64,000 nucleotides of DNA from Paraniabella defluvii (GTDB lineage Bacteria; Bacteroidota; Bacteroidia; Chitinophagales; Chitinophagaceae): contig CP079215.1 in NCBI GenBank assembly GCA_019316985.1, positions 620,001-684,000 on the forward strand. The letters run 5' to 3'. How positions within the stretch are numbered: the stretch's first letter is position 1; each line of letters opens with the position of its first letter. A model generated the notes under the pieces. The model did not search any database. It saw nothing but the letters and a program-made list of their open reading frames with translations, and was not told the DNA's origin. Below, one piece after another: positions 51,159-61,643 of the stretch. A program made the translations under genes and the position numbers.

Positions 51159-51496
51159 TTAAACACCGAAGAAGGATTGAATAACGGTTGCAACCACCAC
51201 CAGAAAAATGCAGCTACCAAACCAGGCGGCTGCAACTTTTCCAGTGTCCTGATCGCCGGCATTCCATTTCTGGTAAACCTTCACTGCGCCAATCAGACCC
51301 AGCAATGCACCGACCGCGTACATAAGGTTCGTTCCTGCGGAGAAGTAGCTGCGTACTTTAGTATTGGCTTCATTGATACCCTGAATGCCATCCTGAGCGA
51401 ATGCCCCGTAGTGGATAGCCAATAGTGCCAGAGCGACACAGATCATGATAACTTTTTGCGGTTATTTCCTTTTGTTTTCCTGCTGCACATTTCCAT
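51159..51496 (-). CDS. traE: Conjugative transposon protein TraE (DUF4134, VirB2-like), one frame break
   Basis: Restored start MEMCSRKTKGNNRKK at 51496; adding one A near 51450 continues as VIMICVALALLAIHYGAFAQ, giving a signal peptide. Mature part has two membrane helices (FSAGTNLMYAVGALLGLIGA and WFGSCIFLVVVATVIQSFFG), like a pilin of the VirB2 class. An internal Met at 51446 would give a shorter but still exported form. About 113 codons. Confidence 0.85.
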
Positions 51497-51631
51497 AACA
51501 CACGTTTATTAAAATTTGAAATCAACTCTTTTAAAAAACGGGCGGCTTCGCCGTCACACAACCTGTATTCCTACCACACTTTGCCCTTACGCACCAGGAG
51601 GGACAGGGAAACACGCTCCGTTAATGGGCTG

Positions 51632-52131
51632 CTACACTGCTTCTTTCCACAACAGTTCCACTTCATCCTCTTTGAGTGTAACAGCACCATATTTTTGACA
51701 CTCAGATACAATCAGTTCGTTGACTGACGACCGAATAGGCGAGTATCGCACGGCAGGATATTCCTTCAGTACCATACTCAGATATTGTTTAAATTCCTGG
51801 GGATTAACTTTCTGCGGGAAGCGTCAGCAACAACAGCTTTCAGACGTTCAATGAGATGTTCCACTTCTGTAAACTCATCGTCCGTTGTCTTTTCGAAGCC
51901 AACCAATTCTTGCTGGTCTGGTTCATCACCAGGATAAGACATGCCGTTGTTATCAGAAGATACTGTTCTGAGTTTCGGTTTGCGTTTCCCCGACAGCAGA
52001 TCTTTGATTTCAGCAGAAAAATACCTTACACCCACGAACAGGTAGTAAATGGCTAATAGTATGGCAACTGCAATAATGTAGTCACTCCATGAAATGTTCT
52101 TTAACATACGCTTGTTTTTTTCGTTTAACAC
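51632..52131 (-). CDS. Small membrane protein at the head of the transfer operon, one frame break
   Basis: MLNEKNKRMLKNISWSDYII, one membrane helix (YIIAVAILLAIYYLFVGVRY), then an acidic linker (DEPDQQELVGFEKTTDDEFT). After a break near 51800 it goes on as KVNPQEFKQYLSMVLKEYPA and ends DEVELLWKEAV at 51632. About 167 codons. It is the first gene of the operon that runs leftwards to traN; the name is not clear to me, though a gene of this type precedes traE in related elements. Confidence 0.65.
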
Positions 52132-52224
52132 TTTTCACCCCGACTCTTTAAGAACCAGTTGTTTCCATTGGTTTCGTTAGCAAAAAAACAAACACCGGGA
52201 AGGCATTTCAAGTCCAACTTTATC

Positions 52225-52254
52225 TTGTACTCTAAGTTGTACCCCTTGTACCCC
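52225..52254. repeat. Triple TTGTAC direct repeats before the transfer operon
   Basis: TTGTACTC (52225), TTGTACCCC (52237) and TTGTACCCC (52246) in the same orientation, followed by another TTG. They lie in the 222-base gap between the divergent transfer operon and the lipoprotein gene, where the transfer promoter must be. Candidate operator or iteron-like site. Confidence 0.5.
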
Positions 52255-52353
52255 TTGATAATCAGGCATACAGACTTCTGTAAACCGATTATTTTTTTAA
52301 ATTAGTATTCGGAAATTCTGAATGACTATTGTGAAAACTAAAAGAGAATCGTT

Positions 52354-52928
52354 ATGAAAACTGTAAGTGTATTAGAATTGCCATCTTTCTCCTGGCTTCC
52401 TGTAGTCAAACCAAGTTGGAAAAGGAAGAAGCTGCATCAGTTATACGTGCAGCCAAGAATTACCCGAAAGTGTACGAGTATGAAATTAATATGACCGACC
52501 CCGCAAGTGCTAAAAAGCTGCTGGATGCAGGACTGGAGGGAGAAGGATGGGTAACAGTGGATAAAACCCAAAAACTAAAGGATGCCGGACAGCCTATTGT
52601 CCATTTTACGGAGAAGGCAAAGCCTTACCTTATTCGTATAGACGAGAAATACGATAATGTGCAGGTGGTAAAAGTTGCTGATATGGACTTAGGTGAAGTT
52701 ACAGGCGTTCAATTGCAAGAGGATAACAAGAGTGCAACGGTGGAATATACTGTCGTTTATAAAAACGTAACACCTTTTGCTAAACTCATGAAGCGTGACC
52801 TTTCCCAAACAGAAACACAACGTGCCCGCCTCGATTATTTTGATACGGGCTGGAAATGGATAGCCAGCGTTAAATATCCCGTTGCAGTGTGTTCTTTGAA
52901 CAAGCCGGGTGCTATCAATATTCATTAA
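52354..52928 (+). CDS. Lipoprotein of unknown function, one frame break
   Basis: Starts MKTVSVL at 52354; a missing base near 52375 joins it to IAIFLLASCSQTKLEKEEAA, a lipoprotein signal with Cys about 15. Body: KNYPKVYEYEINMTDPASAK, LEGEGWVTVDKTQKLKD, ATVEYTVVYKNVTPFAKLMK. About 192 codons, all hydrophilic. Divergent from the transfer operon and overlapping the end of rteC by 14 bases on the opposite strand. No known motif. Confidence 0.65.
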
Positions 52929-54105
52929 TCTTCTTAATCATTTGTTGCAAAGTTTCCGTTACTATTTCCTTATCCCTTGATTCTGCTGAATAGGATTTGC
53001 TTCTCATGCTGTCGTAAGAAATATTTTCCTGATAAGGTGTTGACAAAAATGGAACGATATTTTTAAATACACTATTCAGAGAGCGGGCCATTACGATTCT
53101 TAAATCATCTGCCGCCCTCAATATCAGCGCCATTTGGTCAACTGAGAGTATTGAAAGCAATTTCTCTTTTTCCTTGTCTTTTGGTGCTGACTTCTGTTCA
53201 CCACCTTTCAGTGGAACAATTGCATAATGTATTTTCTTTTCGAGGTAAAATATTTCCTGAGAAAACCAATTGTCCACCTGCTTGTGCAGAACCGCATTTT
53301 GCGTTAGAAAAATCATTCCAGGCTTTTTATGAAGCTGTTTAAATGATTTCAAGTCAAACAGCAAACACTCCATTCTTTCAGAAGGTTGCTCCACGCTGTT
53401 GATGTGTGCTGCTATTCTTTGCGTAAGGTTATAGATGTACGTTTTGCTGTTAAAGTTCATACGGATCAATACCTCATCCAGTGTGGTGTAAAGCGTGGCA
53501 TCACCATTATATTCCAAAATTCCAGCTCCACACAAAGATCTTTCAGATAGAACATCTCCCTGAAAGTATGCTTGTGCTTATCTGAAGGCAGGTTTAGAAA
53601 TGCTTCCACTTCCCGAATAATCAACTCCAACACCGGAATTAATGAATGCTGTTCCCTATGTTTTTTTATTGTCCGTGGCAACCTTTTTAGCAACTCTTTT
53701 TTGAGCAGGTCGAAGTAGGTGGCAGGCACACGTTCATCAATGCCCAAATAGCTGGTAAAACGCCTTTCTATCAAAAAAGCAATTCCTCGATACATGAAAT
53801 AATATTATCCAGTATCGCCTGGGGCGCTGCATTTTCCGCAAACGGACCCTTGTTTTCCAGTGCCTGGTCAAGCAAGCTGACAAGGCTGGAATGATAGTTT
53901 TTATGGCGCACTTTATCGCTGTTTCGTCATTCAGATTAAACACCGTGAATTTGATGGCGGACTGAACTTTGTCCTTTTCCTGAATTATCAAATTCTGTAA
54001 TTTGTTGATGTCTTCCGGTGGTATTGAACCAACCTCCGATTTTAATGGATTCAGAGTGACGGAAATCAAAGTGTCCAGCCATTCAAGTACATAACCTTCA
54101 CACAT
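52915..54105 (-). CDS. rteC: RteC-like tetracycline/transfer regulator, two frame breaks
   Basis: Helical regulator of the RteC family, which controls excision in CTnDOT. Start MCEGYVLEWLDTLISVTLNP behind AAAGGGAGG. The family core YIYNLTQRIAAHINSVEQPS to KKPGMIFLTQNAVLHKQVDN is in the second half; the last part has MALILRAADDLRIVMARSLN. Breaks occur near 53800 and near 53520; all three fragments keep the same order. About 396 codons. It lies next to a hybrid kinase, as in the RteA-RteB-RteC cascade. Two inverted repeats lie in its promoter. Confidence 0.82.
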
Positions 54106-54128
54106 AAGCCCTCCCTTTTATATGGCAA

Positions 54129-54148
54129 ACATTTGTCACCACAAATGT
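54129..54148. promoter_or_regulatory. Inverted repeat overlapping the rteC promoter
   Basis: ACATTTGT-CACC-ACAAATGT, perfect eight-base arms. The right arm overlaps the minus-strand -7 element TACATTTG at 54142-54149, so a protein bound here would block or position RNA polymerase for rteC. Confidence 0.6.
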
Positions 54149-54149
54149 A
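54142..54149 (-). promoter_or_regulatory. TAnnTTTG -7 promoter element of rteC
   Basis: Minus-strand TACATTTG, 36 bases before the rteC ATG. Confidence 0.55.
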
Positions 54150-54183
54150 GCCCCATACCACCCCTGAAACTATACGTAATTCC

Positions 54184-54207
54184 TACTATTTCCCTACTCA
54201 AATAGTA
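54184..54207. promoter_or_regulatory. Second inverted repeat upstream of rteC
   Basis: TACTATTT-CCCTACTC-AAATAGTA, perfect eight-base arms with an eight-base spacer. Distance to the -7 element (about 35 bases) suits an activator. There is no T-run behind it, so it is unlikely to be the terminator of the upstream gene. Confidence 0.55.
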
Positions 54208-54226
54208 GTAAATCAATGCCTTGTAG

Positions 54227-56433
54227 CTATTTGTTCAGCTTATTGATGAGTTGAATCTTGTTCCTGACATCTGCTTTCTCAAACAGATTCTGGATATGTT
54301 TAGTGACCGTTTTTTCAGAGATAAACAGATCTTTGGCGATCATCTTATACGTTCTGCCTTTCACAATCAGGCGGGCTATTTCGGTTTCCCTTGTGGTAAA
54401 ATGCAGCAGCTTGCAGTTTTCCTCAAACTTTGTCTGGCTGGAAGCGGAAACACCTTCTTGCCCCAGGTTTTTAAGGTTTGAAGTTGGGCTATGGAGGAAC
54501 TTAAGATAGCCTTTTGCTGTTTGTTGATACTATCCAAGATGGTTTCAATCTTTTGGCTCAATTCTTCAAAGGAAAAAGGTTTTGAAATAAAGTCTATTGC
54601 GCCCAACTTCAGACCCTTCAGTTTGTCAACCTGTGTGGATTTAGCCGTTAGGAAAATTAAAGGTATATGTGAATATCTTCCCTGTTCTGCCAGTTTCCTG
54701 GCGAAAGCAAAACCATCCATTTTGTCCATCATTACATCAGAAAGAATAAGGTCGGGAATGACCGTTATTTCGTGGAGCTTTTTCAAAGCCTCCGCACCAT
54801 TTCTTGCGCAGAATACATTATACACCGTACTTAATTTCTGAAGCAGGAAATTAATCATTGTAATATTATCTTCAATCAAAAGCAAAGTGCGCCTGCCCTC
54901 TTTAAATTCACTGTCGGCAATGGTATCATAACTGTATTCGTAACTGAGCTTACTGATTGCTGTACCTGATTTAGCAATTTCTTCATTGCTATCTAATGTA
55001 TGTTGAGTGAGCGTGATTGTAACCGTTGTTCCCGGAACTACTTCCGGCTGGCTTTGAATAGCAATAGTTCCTCCAAGCCCATCCACAACTTTTTTTCACA
55101 ATAGGCAAGCCTAAGCCCATGCCCTGAAGCCCCGTATTTTTATGCCCGATCTGATAATAAGGCTCGAATATTTTCTTTTGCAATTCCGTGGGTATTCCAT
55201 CGCCGGTATCCTTAACAGCAAATACGATTTTATCTTCCTGTTTCGTCAGCGATATAGTTATCTGACCGCCTTCGTTAGTAAACTTTATGGCGTTTTCAAT
55301 AATGTTGTTTACAATACGGTTGATGGCATTGGGATCAGCTTTTATAAGCAGCTCATCCTCTATATCAACAAAGAAGGTAATCTGCTGCATGAAACAATAA
55401 TGCTGGAACAAAGGGAGGCTGCTGCTGAGTATAGCACTGAAATCACAAATACGGTTGTGTTTATATGTGTCTATCCCTTTCGTAAACCGCTCAATGTCGA
55501 ACAGGTTTATTACATCAGCAGTTAGTTTATCTACGCCACCTTTTATTACGTCCAATTCCTGACCAGAACCAAATTTGGATATGTATTCGTCGAGATAATT
55601 TTTAATCAACGTAAGCGGTGTTTTTGTTTCATGAACGAGGTTAATGAAGTTGTTGGTCTTCTGTTCATTGATCTTTTCCAATTCTTTGGTGCGTTTATTC
55701 ACTTCATCCTGCAAATCAGCATTCCAACTTTTTAATCGTTGCTCCGATTCAAGCAGCTTTCCATGTTCTATCCGTAGCTGTGTTACATTCCTATGCACCT
55801 GTAAGCCGAACAATAACAGGAAGCCGATATTGGTAATAGATGCTTCCATTGCCTGTCCGAATTTAAAGTAATCAATAATGGGTAAACCAATCCACGGTGT
55901 TAGGCTGAATAATAATACAATCATCTCCTGTTTTGCTTCAAGGCTACTGAAATCATTACTATACTTATAGCGAATGGCTTTAACCAGAGAAACAATCACC
56001 CAAATTGCATAGAGTACCGGAATGACCAGAAGATTTTGTGCGGACCGAAGGTCGTCCGAAATCAAAAAACAAAAACAAAAAGGCAGTAAGGCAAAATGAG
56101 GAACAGATACACACCTTTATACGCGTGAAACCTAAGCTTTTTTAGATCAAAAGCTTTGAAAACGTAATAGGGAAATAACAGGGTGTGATGAAACCGGTAG
56201 CATATGCAATTATTTCCTGTAAAAAAAAAAAAGCTTCCGGGCAGTTTCGGATCAGGCAGTAAACCTCCGGTGATATTATAAACCAGCAGCAGAAAAATCA
56301 GGATTAGATTGAGCATAGTGATTTTATCATCTGGTCTGGCTAAGCGAAATATCACCAGATAGAAGAAAATCACAAATTCTATGCTCACGAAAAGAAATGT
56401 GACGATGTGCATTTGTGTTCCAAATACCAACAT
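54227..56433 (-). CDS. Hybrid histidine kinase with receiver and LuxR-type HTH, three or more frame breaks
   Basis: Membrane N-terminus with several helices (MHIVTFLFVSIEFVIFFYLV, LLVIPVLYAIWVIVSLVKAI, SITNIGFLLLFGLQVHRNVT). Then come a coiled coil, HisKA (His in FINLVHETKTPLTLI), HATPase (NRIVNNIIENAIKF, GMGLGLPIVKK), a receiver (LLIEDN; Asp in PDLILSDVMMDKMDG; FISKPFSFEEL) and a C-terminal LuxR-type HTH (TTRETEIARLIVKGRTYKMI, SEKTVTKHIQNLFEKA). Breaks lie near 56225 and 56165 (around a 12-base A run), 56065, 55095 and 54440. The stop is at 54227. About 735 codons. It probably senses a signal and activates rteC, combining in one chain what RteA and RteB do in CTnDOT. Confidence 0.83.
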
Positions 56434-56439
56434 TGCCAG

Positions 56440-57016
56440 TTATTTTACATCTCTTTTAAAAAAATACAAATGGTAAGTGAGATCGTGTTCATTATAAACT
56501 TCAAATCCAAATTTTTCATACCACGGCAGATTCTTGACTGTTGATGTCTCCAGATAAATAGGACGATTAGAAGAATTACTGAAATTGATTATTTCCTGGA
56601 GCATCTTACTTCCTATACCCCGATTTTGTACCAAAGGATCAACTCCAATAAACCATAGATAAGACATGATTATTTTGGGTTGAATGTTCTTTATGAGTTT
56701 CTCCCTCTTTAAGGTTTTGTTTATATTACTTATTCCTACAGATCGAAGGATAAGTTTTAAATCTAACACTGATGAACGAAAAGTACTTTTCTTTTTTTTC
56801 TGGATAAACAATTAAAGCGCAAGCTTTCTCATCATCAGAAAAAAACGTCCCCGAACATCATACAGATGTCAAAAGAATAGTCCATTAGTGCACGTATTCG
56901 TTTCTCTCTATGTTTATCCTGTTTAATAATGTAGTTAACACTTGCGTTGGTGTCAAATGACGATGCAAGAATTTCAATAATTAAATTCTTGTGGGTGTAA
57001 TTTGCTTTTTTTTCAT
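56440..57016 (-). CDS. GNAT-family N-acetyltransferase, two frame breaks
   Basis: Acetyl-CoA binding motif A LWFIGVDPLVQNRGIGSKML near 56630, followed by LETSTVKNLPWYEKFGFEVY, which is typical of GNAT. The N-terminal half (YTHKNLIIEILASSFDTNAS, from an ATG at 57016 next to an A8 run) is in other frames; one A near 57010 and one T near 56850 join it. About 192 codons. The relatives of this arrangement (Bacteroidetes) are of unknown substrate. It follows the copper genes and precedes the hybrid kinase. Confidence 0.78.
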
Positions 57017-57117
57017 AATATTGGTTATACAGTTTATATTATTTTACAAGGATCTAAACTCTTCGGTGAGAAGATTACGCATCAGACCAATAAATGTCGT
57101 CGTTATGTTTATCCATC

Positions 57118-59385
57118 TTAATAGGTCAATGATAATCCGACACCCCATCCCATATCACTATCATAGTGAGTGCGGATGCCGATGTTTTTGTTGATGATGT
57201 AACTAAGTTCCCCATGTATTCAAAGTCCGTATTCACCATAAAGCCACCACGTAATCTTTTGGATATAGGAATATCCTCTCTCATCATTTGCAACCGTACG
57301 ATTCCATCGTGATATACCTCTGCCTGGAAGTTAACCAGCATCGGCAGCGTATAGATAAATCCTAAGCTAAACTGTCTGCGGGTGTCTTTCTCATTTCTTT
57401 GCCCGAACAGATTCTTTTCGTGCTCATCAATACCGAGTCTGCGGTAACGCCAGTCAAAACCTATGAATGGCATAAACCATTGCATTCTGCCCAAATACCT
57501 GCCTAAATGTGTTTCCACCTCGTAGCCGTGCATATCATTGTAACCTAAACGCCATTCCGAACTCAGGTTCCACCTCGTGTTTTGCAGCATTGCCGTTCCG
57601 TCATTTCCGTTTGTGGCAAAGTCATTTTGCGCCATGAAATGTGGCATATTGCTTTCCGCTGTAAGGTTCTATAGGCTTTAGCCTTATCGGGCAAGTTGGG
57701 ATTTTGGTAATCGCCTACAGCAAACACCCTGTTCATGCCCGACATCATGTGATACAAAATATGACAGTGAAAAAACCAGTCGCCCTCCGTATTGGCCGCG
57801 AACTCAAGGGTGTCTGTTTCCATCGGCATGATATCAATGATATTTTTAAGCGGTGAATGCTCTCCTTTACCGTTTAGCACCCTGAAATCAAACCCGTGCA
57901 GGTGCATGGGATGGCGCATCATGGAGTTGTTGTAAATCGTAATGCGTAGTATTTCACCTTTCTTGACAGGTATTTTATCCGTTTCAGAAAGTACCCTGTT
58001 GTCCATGCTCCAAACATAGCGGTTCATATTCCCGGTAAGGGTGAATTTTATGTTTTTACAGGTGCATCTTTAGGTAGTGATGTGTTGTAGGGAGATTTGA
58101 GCATGGAATAATTTAAAGTAACAATATCTCCCAAAGCATTCGCATTATAACGGTTGGGGTCATTCTCCATATTCATTCCGCCATGCTTACTATGATCAGC
58201 CTTTTTTCCTGCTTCTCCTGTAATTTCGGGGTACATGACCACATTCATATCCATTTGGTTCAGGCTCATCTTCATACCCATGTCGTCCAGGTTGCCGTTC
58301 ATCTTCATCATATCGTTCATCATCTTCATCCCTTCAAAGTATTTCAGTCTCGGCAGCGGTGAAATAAGTTGCTTTACCCCATTACCGATGAAATAGCTTG
58401 CCGATTGTGTCCTGTCTTCGGTTGTCGCCAAAAATTCATAGGCCAAACCATCATCAGGAATGGTGACCACAATATCGTATGTTTCGGATACGGCAATGAT
58501 TAACCTGTCCACCTCAACTGGCTCCACGTCGTTACCGTCGTTTGCCACTACGGTAATTTTACCACCGGCGTAACGCAGCCAGAAATAAGAAGATGCACCG
58601 CCATTGGAGATACGAAGACGGACTTTATCCCCAGCCTTCAATGTTTTTCCATCCACCGACTTTAACTCCGGCGAATTGTTGCCATTCATAAGGATCTTAT
58701 CATAATACACATCACTTACGTCCATTGCCAGCATCCGTTTCCACTCATTCTTTACTTTCACGCCTAATTTTCCTTCCTGATAGCTTCAACGTATGACTGC
58801 GTTGCATTCTTTTTAATGGCAGCCCAATCATTGGCGTTGTGCAACATCCGGTTAATGTTGTTAGGGTTATAATTTGTCCATTCGCTCAGGACAATGGGTA
58901 AGGTGGGCAAATCGTCAATTCCTTTTCTAAAGGTCTTATCGTCTGCACGCTTGTTCATTATAAAACTGCCGTACATTCCGATTTGTTCCTGCAATCCTGA
59001 GTGTGAATGATACCAGTGTGTACCGTGCTGGATAATGGGAAAACGATAAGTATAGGTAGTACCGGGCTTAATCGGCTGTTGCGTAAGATATGGTACACCA
59101 TCTTCTTTATTGGGCAGGAATACGCCATGCCAGTGTAATGATGTATTTTCCTTTAACAGGTTGTGTACTACAATTTCGGCAGTGTCTCTCGGTAAATGTA
59201 AGCGTGGGCATGGGAATTTGCCCGTTTACCGCAATCGCTCTCTTTTGTTTTCCTGCATAGTTTACAAGGGTATCTTTTACATACAGCTCGTAATGCACTA
59301 CCTTCTGTGCAAACAGGGTTTGTGTGCAAAGCAGTATCAGTACTGTTTGCAGTATTTTTATGGGTATGTCTTTATATCTTTTCAT
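57118..59385 (-). CDS. Multicopper oxidase fused to CopB-like C-terminal domain, several frame breaks
   Basis: Copper-resistance oxidase. Signal MKRYKDIPIKILQTVLILLC. Type 1-3 copper ligands: LHWHG and HWYHSHSG in the N-terminal cupredoxin domain (near 59130 and 59005), RHPMHLHGFDFRVL near 57915 and FFHCHILYHMMSGM near 57760 in the last. Met/His-rich insert near 58330-58190 (MMNDMMKMNGNLDDMGMKMS) suits copper handling. From 57660 on a beta-barrel-like part (WRLGYNDMHGYEVETHLGRY, FDWRYRRLGIDEH) resembles CopB and reads to GVGLSLTY at 57118. Breaks near 59170, 59000, 58765, 58040, 57640 and 57200. About 755 codons. Confidence 0.88.
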
Positions 59386-59396
59386 TATTTCAAATT

Positions 59397-59867
59397 TTAT
59401 TTAATACTGTCTTCCATCGTGCCAAACCAATTAATCAAAACCTGCTTATCATCCTGTGATAATACTGCGTTGCGATGAATCAACGTATATGACGACAACG
59501 GCATTTCTCCGTCCTTGACCTGTCCCGCCATTGCCCTGAACTTATTTCGCTGCTTGCGGGCGGAATACTCCCCAAAAGTGCTAAAGTTGAGTTCCTCTTT
59601 GCCTTTTTTGATATGCCGTGCCATATACCATGCCCCGGGCTGGATACGGCTATACCACGGATAGCGGGTATTGTTGCTATGACAGTCATAGCAGGATTGG
59701 GTAAGGATGGCCTTTACGTTTTGGGGTACGGCGTAAACCCTTTCAATATGAGAGGCGGTTACTTCATCCGACTGGTTTCGTAACGGCTGAAAAACCTGTA
59801 TGCCGATTAAGATAACAGCCAACCCCAATATGATTTTCTTTTTAAGGACATAATATTGTGGCTTCAT
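59397..59867 (-). CDS. Haem-binding domain protein (CxxCH)
   Basis: Intact, 156 residues. An N-terminal membrane helix (IILGLAVILIGIQVFQPL), then a c-type haem motif CYDCHSNNTRYPWYS and the MARHIKKGKEELNFSTFGEY region typical of the Haem_bd family of Bacteroidetes. Exported, membrane-anchored. It begins 12 bases before the copper oxidase on the same strand. Confidence 0.87.
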   Translation of the reverse strand: MKPQYYVLKKKIILGLAVILIGIQVFQPLRNQSDEVTASHIERVYAVPQNVKAILTQSCYDCHSNNTRYPWYSRIQPGAWYMARHIKKGKEELNFSTFGEYSARKQRNKFRAMAGQVKDGEMPLSSYTLIHRNAVLSQDDKQVLINWFGTMEDSIK

Positions 59868-59878
59868 TTAAAATGTGA

Positions 59879-60297
59879 CTACTGTTTTTTTAAATAATTG
59901 TCGTAATTATCCTTACTCTCAAAGTAGGATACTTCGCCGTTGTTCCCCGTAACGGCAATCACCGCTACAGCTTTGTCCACTTGCTTGTGGGAATACGGGT
60001 CCGTTGCCACCCGAACACTGGCATCTTTTGGAATACGTTCTTTGCACATTTCACAGCAGCCATAGTATGTTTTACCTTGAAATTTTACGTCAAACTGCTT
60101 TTTGCCCATATAGGCATCGTTGACCATGCAGACTTCATCTGAGGGGACCAATTCGCCTTTTTGGATATTATGTTCGTGGCCTGTTGCAACTGCCTCCGGG
60201 TGATGGTGTGTTGCTTCCGCCTTATCAGACCCTGCCTGCCCGCAAGCGGTGCATAGCAGGGTTGACAGGAAAGCAAGCCGATTAATACCTTGCTCAT
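59879..60297 (-). CDS. TRASH/YHS-like metal-binding lipoprotein, one frame break
   Basis: One A near 60280 restores MSKVLNRLAFLSTLLCTACG, a lipoprotein signal. Then a His-rich stretch (THHHPEAVATGHEHN) and a TRASH-like part: CMVNDAYMGKKQFDVKFQGK, YYGCCEMCKERIP. The four Cys and the His cluster suggest copper or zinc binding. About 140 codons. Position in the cargo points to a periplasmic copper chaperone, by inference. Confidence 0.75.
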
Positions 60298-60329
60298 GTT
60301 GAAATTATTTTTTGAATTTTATCATCGTC

Positions 60330-60854
60330 CTATTTATCATTCTCAAACTCTTTTAGTTTGCGCTTCATCAGTTCAATTTCTTCTGCCTGAGTTTTAAGTA
60401 TGTTTTTTTGCAACTGTATCAGTTCCGGGTCGGTCAGGTGTGCCTTTTCAGACATCAGTATGGCTGCTGCGTGATGGGGTATCATACCCTTTGCAAACTG
60501 CTTGTCCCCGACATTGATTTGTTCCCTGATACCAAACCATGAAAAAATGCCGACGGCGACTGAAATTATTGCTATCAACCAGTTCATCTTTCTGTTGGGG
60601 TACATCATTTTCATGATCAATAATTCAATTAGCAACATTGCCGAGGTCATCAGCAAGGTCATATACAAATTGTTGATATTGAGTAGAAGGTTCTGCCACC
60701 CGTCTATCATGGCGTACATGATAAAATACATAACTCCGAACATTGCGACAGCCATCACCGCAAAGCGTTTGTACATGCCAGAAGCATGTTTTGAATTGTG
60801 CACACCATGCGCTGAAGCATGGTGTGCATTGTGACTGTTTTCCATATTTTCCAT
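60330..60854 (-). CDS. DUF305 membrane protein
   Basis: Intact, 174 residues. His-rich N-terminus (NSHNAHHASAHGVHNSKHAS), three membrane helices, and a C-terminal helical domain with the FAKGMIPHHAAAILMSEKAH motif of DUF305. DUF305 proteins are frequent in copper and silver resistance clusters and are thought to bind metal ions by the His/Met-rich parts. Confidence 0.85.
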   Translation of the reverse strand: MENMENSHNAHHASAHGVHNSKHASGMYKRFAVMAVAMFGVMYFIMYAMIDGWQNLLLNINNLYMTLLMTSAMLLIELLIMKMMYPNRKMNWLIAIISVAVGIFSWFGIREQINVGDKQFAKGMIPHHAAAILMSEKAHLTDPELIQLQKNILKTQAEEIELMKRKLKEFENDK

Positions 60855-60865
60855 ATAACTGATTT

Positions 60866-61521
60866 TTACTTGCTGTTAATTGTTTGCTGCACCTTACCGC
60901 AGGTCAGCATTTTCGAGCCATAATAAGGGTTTTTGATTTCCTTGTTTTCACTGAACCAAACAGCTCCCTTATTGTCGTTGAACATCGGGCAATGATCCTG
61001 ATACAATGTTTGTGATGAACCAAACAAATCAATCAGGTCTTTCAAATCTTCGCTAAGCGAGGATAAATGTTCGCGTTGGTGGTGGATGTTGCCAACATTT
61101 TCCCCGATATGCTCTGCATGTTCTTTTGCATCATCCGCTATGTCCATGTATTTTTGTGCTTATCGGCAGGAATGGCTTTCATGTCTACCTGGTTCAAAGC
61201 AGCTAAGAGTTTTTTACCTGCTCCGGCAGCAGCTTTGTCATCGTCTGAAACGAGAGCATTCTTTAATGACAGGTAGCCGGTAATGATGGGCGCAATGGAA
61301 AATCCTTTGGCTGCGGCATTTACTGATTCGCCGGGCTGTTTACCGTTTGATGTATCGATAGCGGCAGGGGCGGTTAAGGTATCATTTGATTGGGAAGTCG
61401 CCTGCCCTCCAGAAACGGCGGTGGTATCCGTTCCAGACTGGTTTTTGTTTGAAGACTCAGTACAGGATACTGCTACAAATGTGATGATAACTGCGAAGAT
61501 TGATAATGCGAAATTTTTCAT
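60866..61521 (-). CDS. DUF3347 lipoprotein, one frame break
   Basis: Signal MKNFALSIFAVIITFVAVSC (Cys 20). Ser/Thr/Ala-rich linker, then the DUF3347 domain: ITGYLSLKNALVSDDDKAAA, LLAALNQVDMKAIPADKHK, after a break near 61145 YMDIADDAKEHAEHIGE, HCPMFNDNKGAVWFSENKEI, NPYYGSKMLTCGKVQ. The HCPM and MLTCG pieces are typical of the DUF3347 C-terminus of copper-resistance proteins. About 218 codons. Confidence 0.85.
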
Positions 61522-61643
61522 TTTATTAATTTTTAAATTGAATAAGTATTTTAAGTTAGGGTTACCACCGTACCATGCAGTACCGGCAACCGGTAAGAGT
61601 TATTGGTAGCGGTATAGATGATAGTATCTATGCCACCTTTCTT

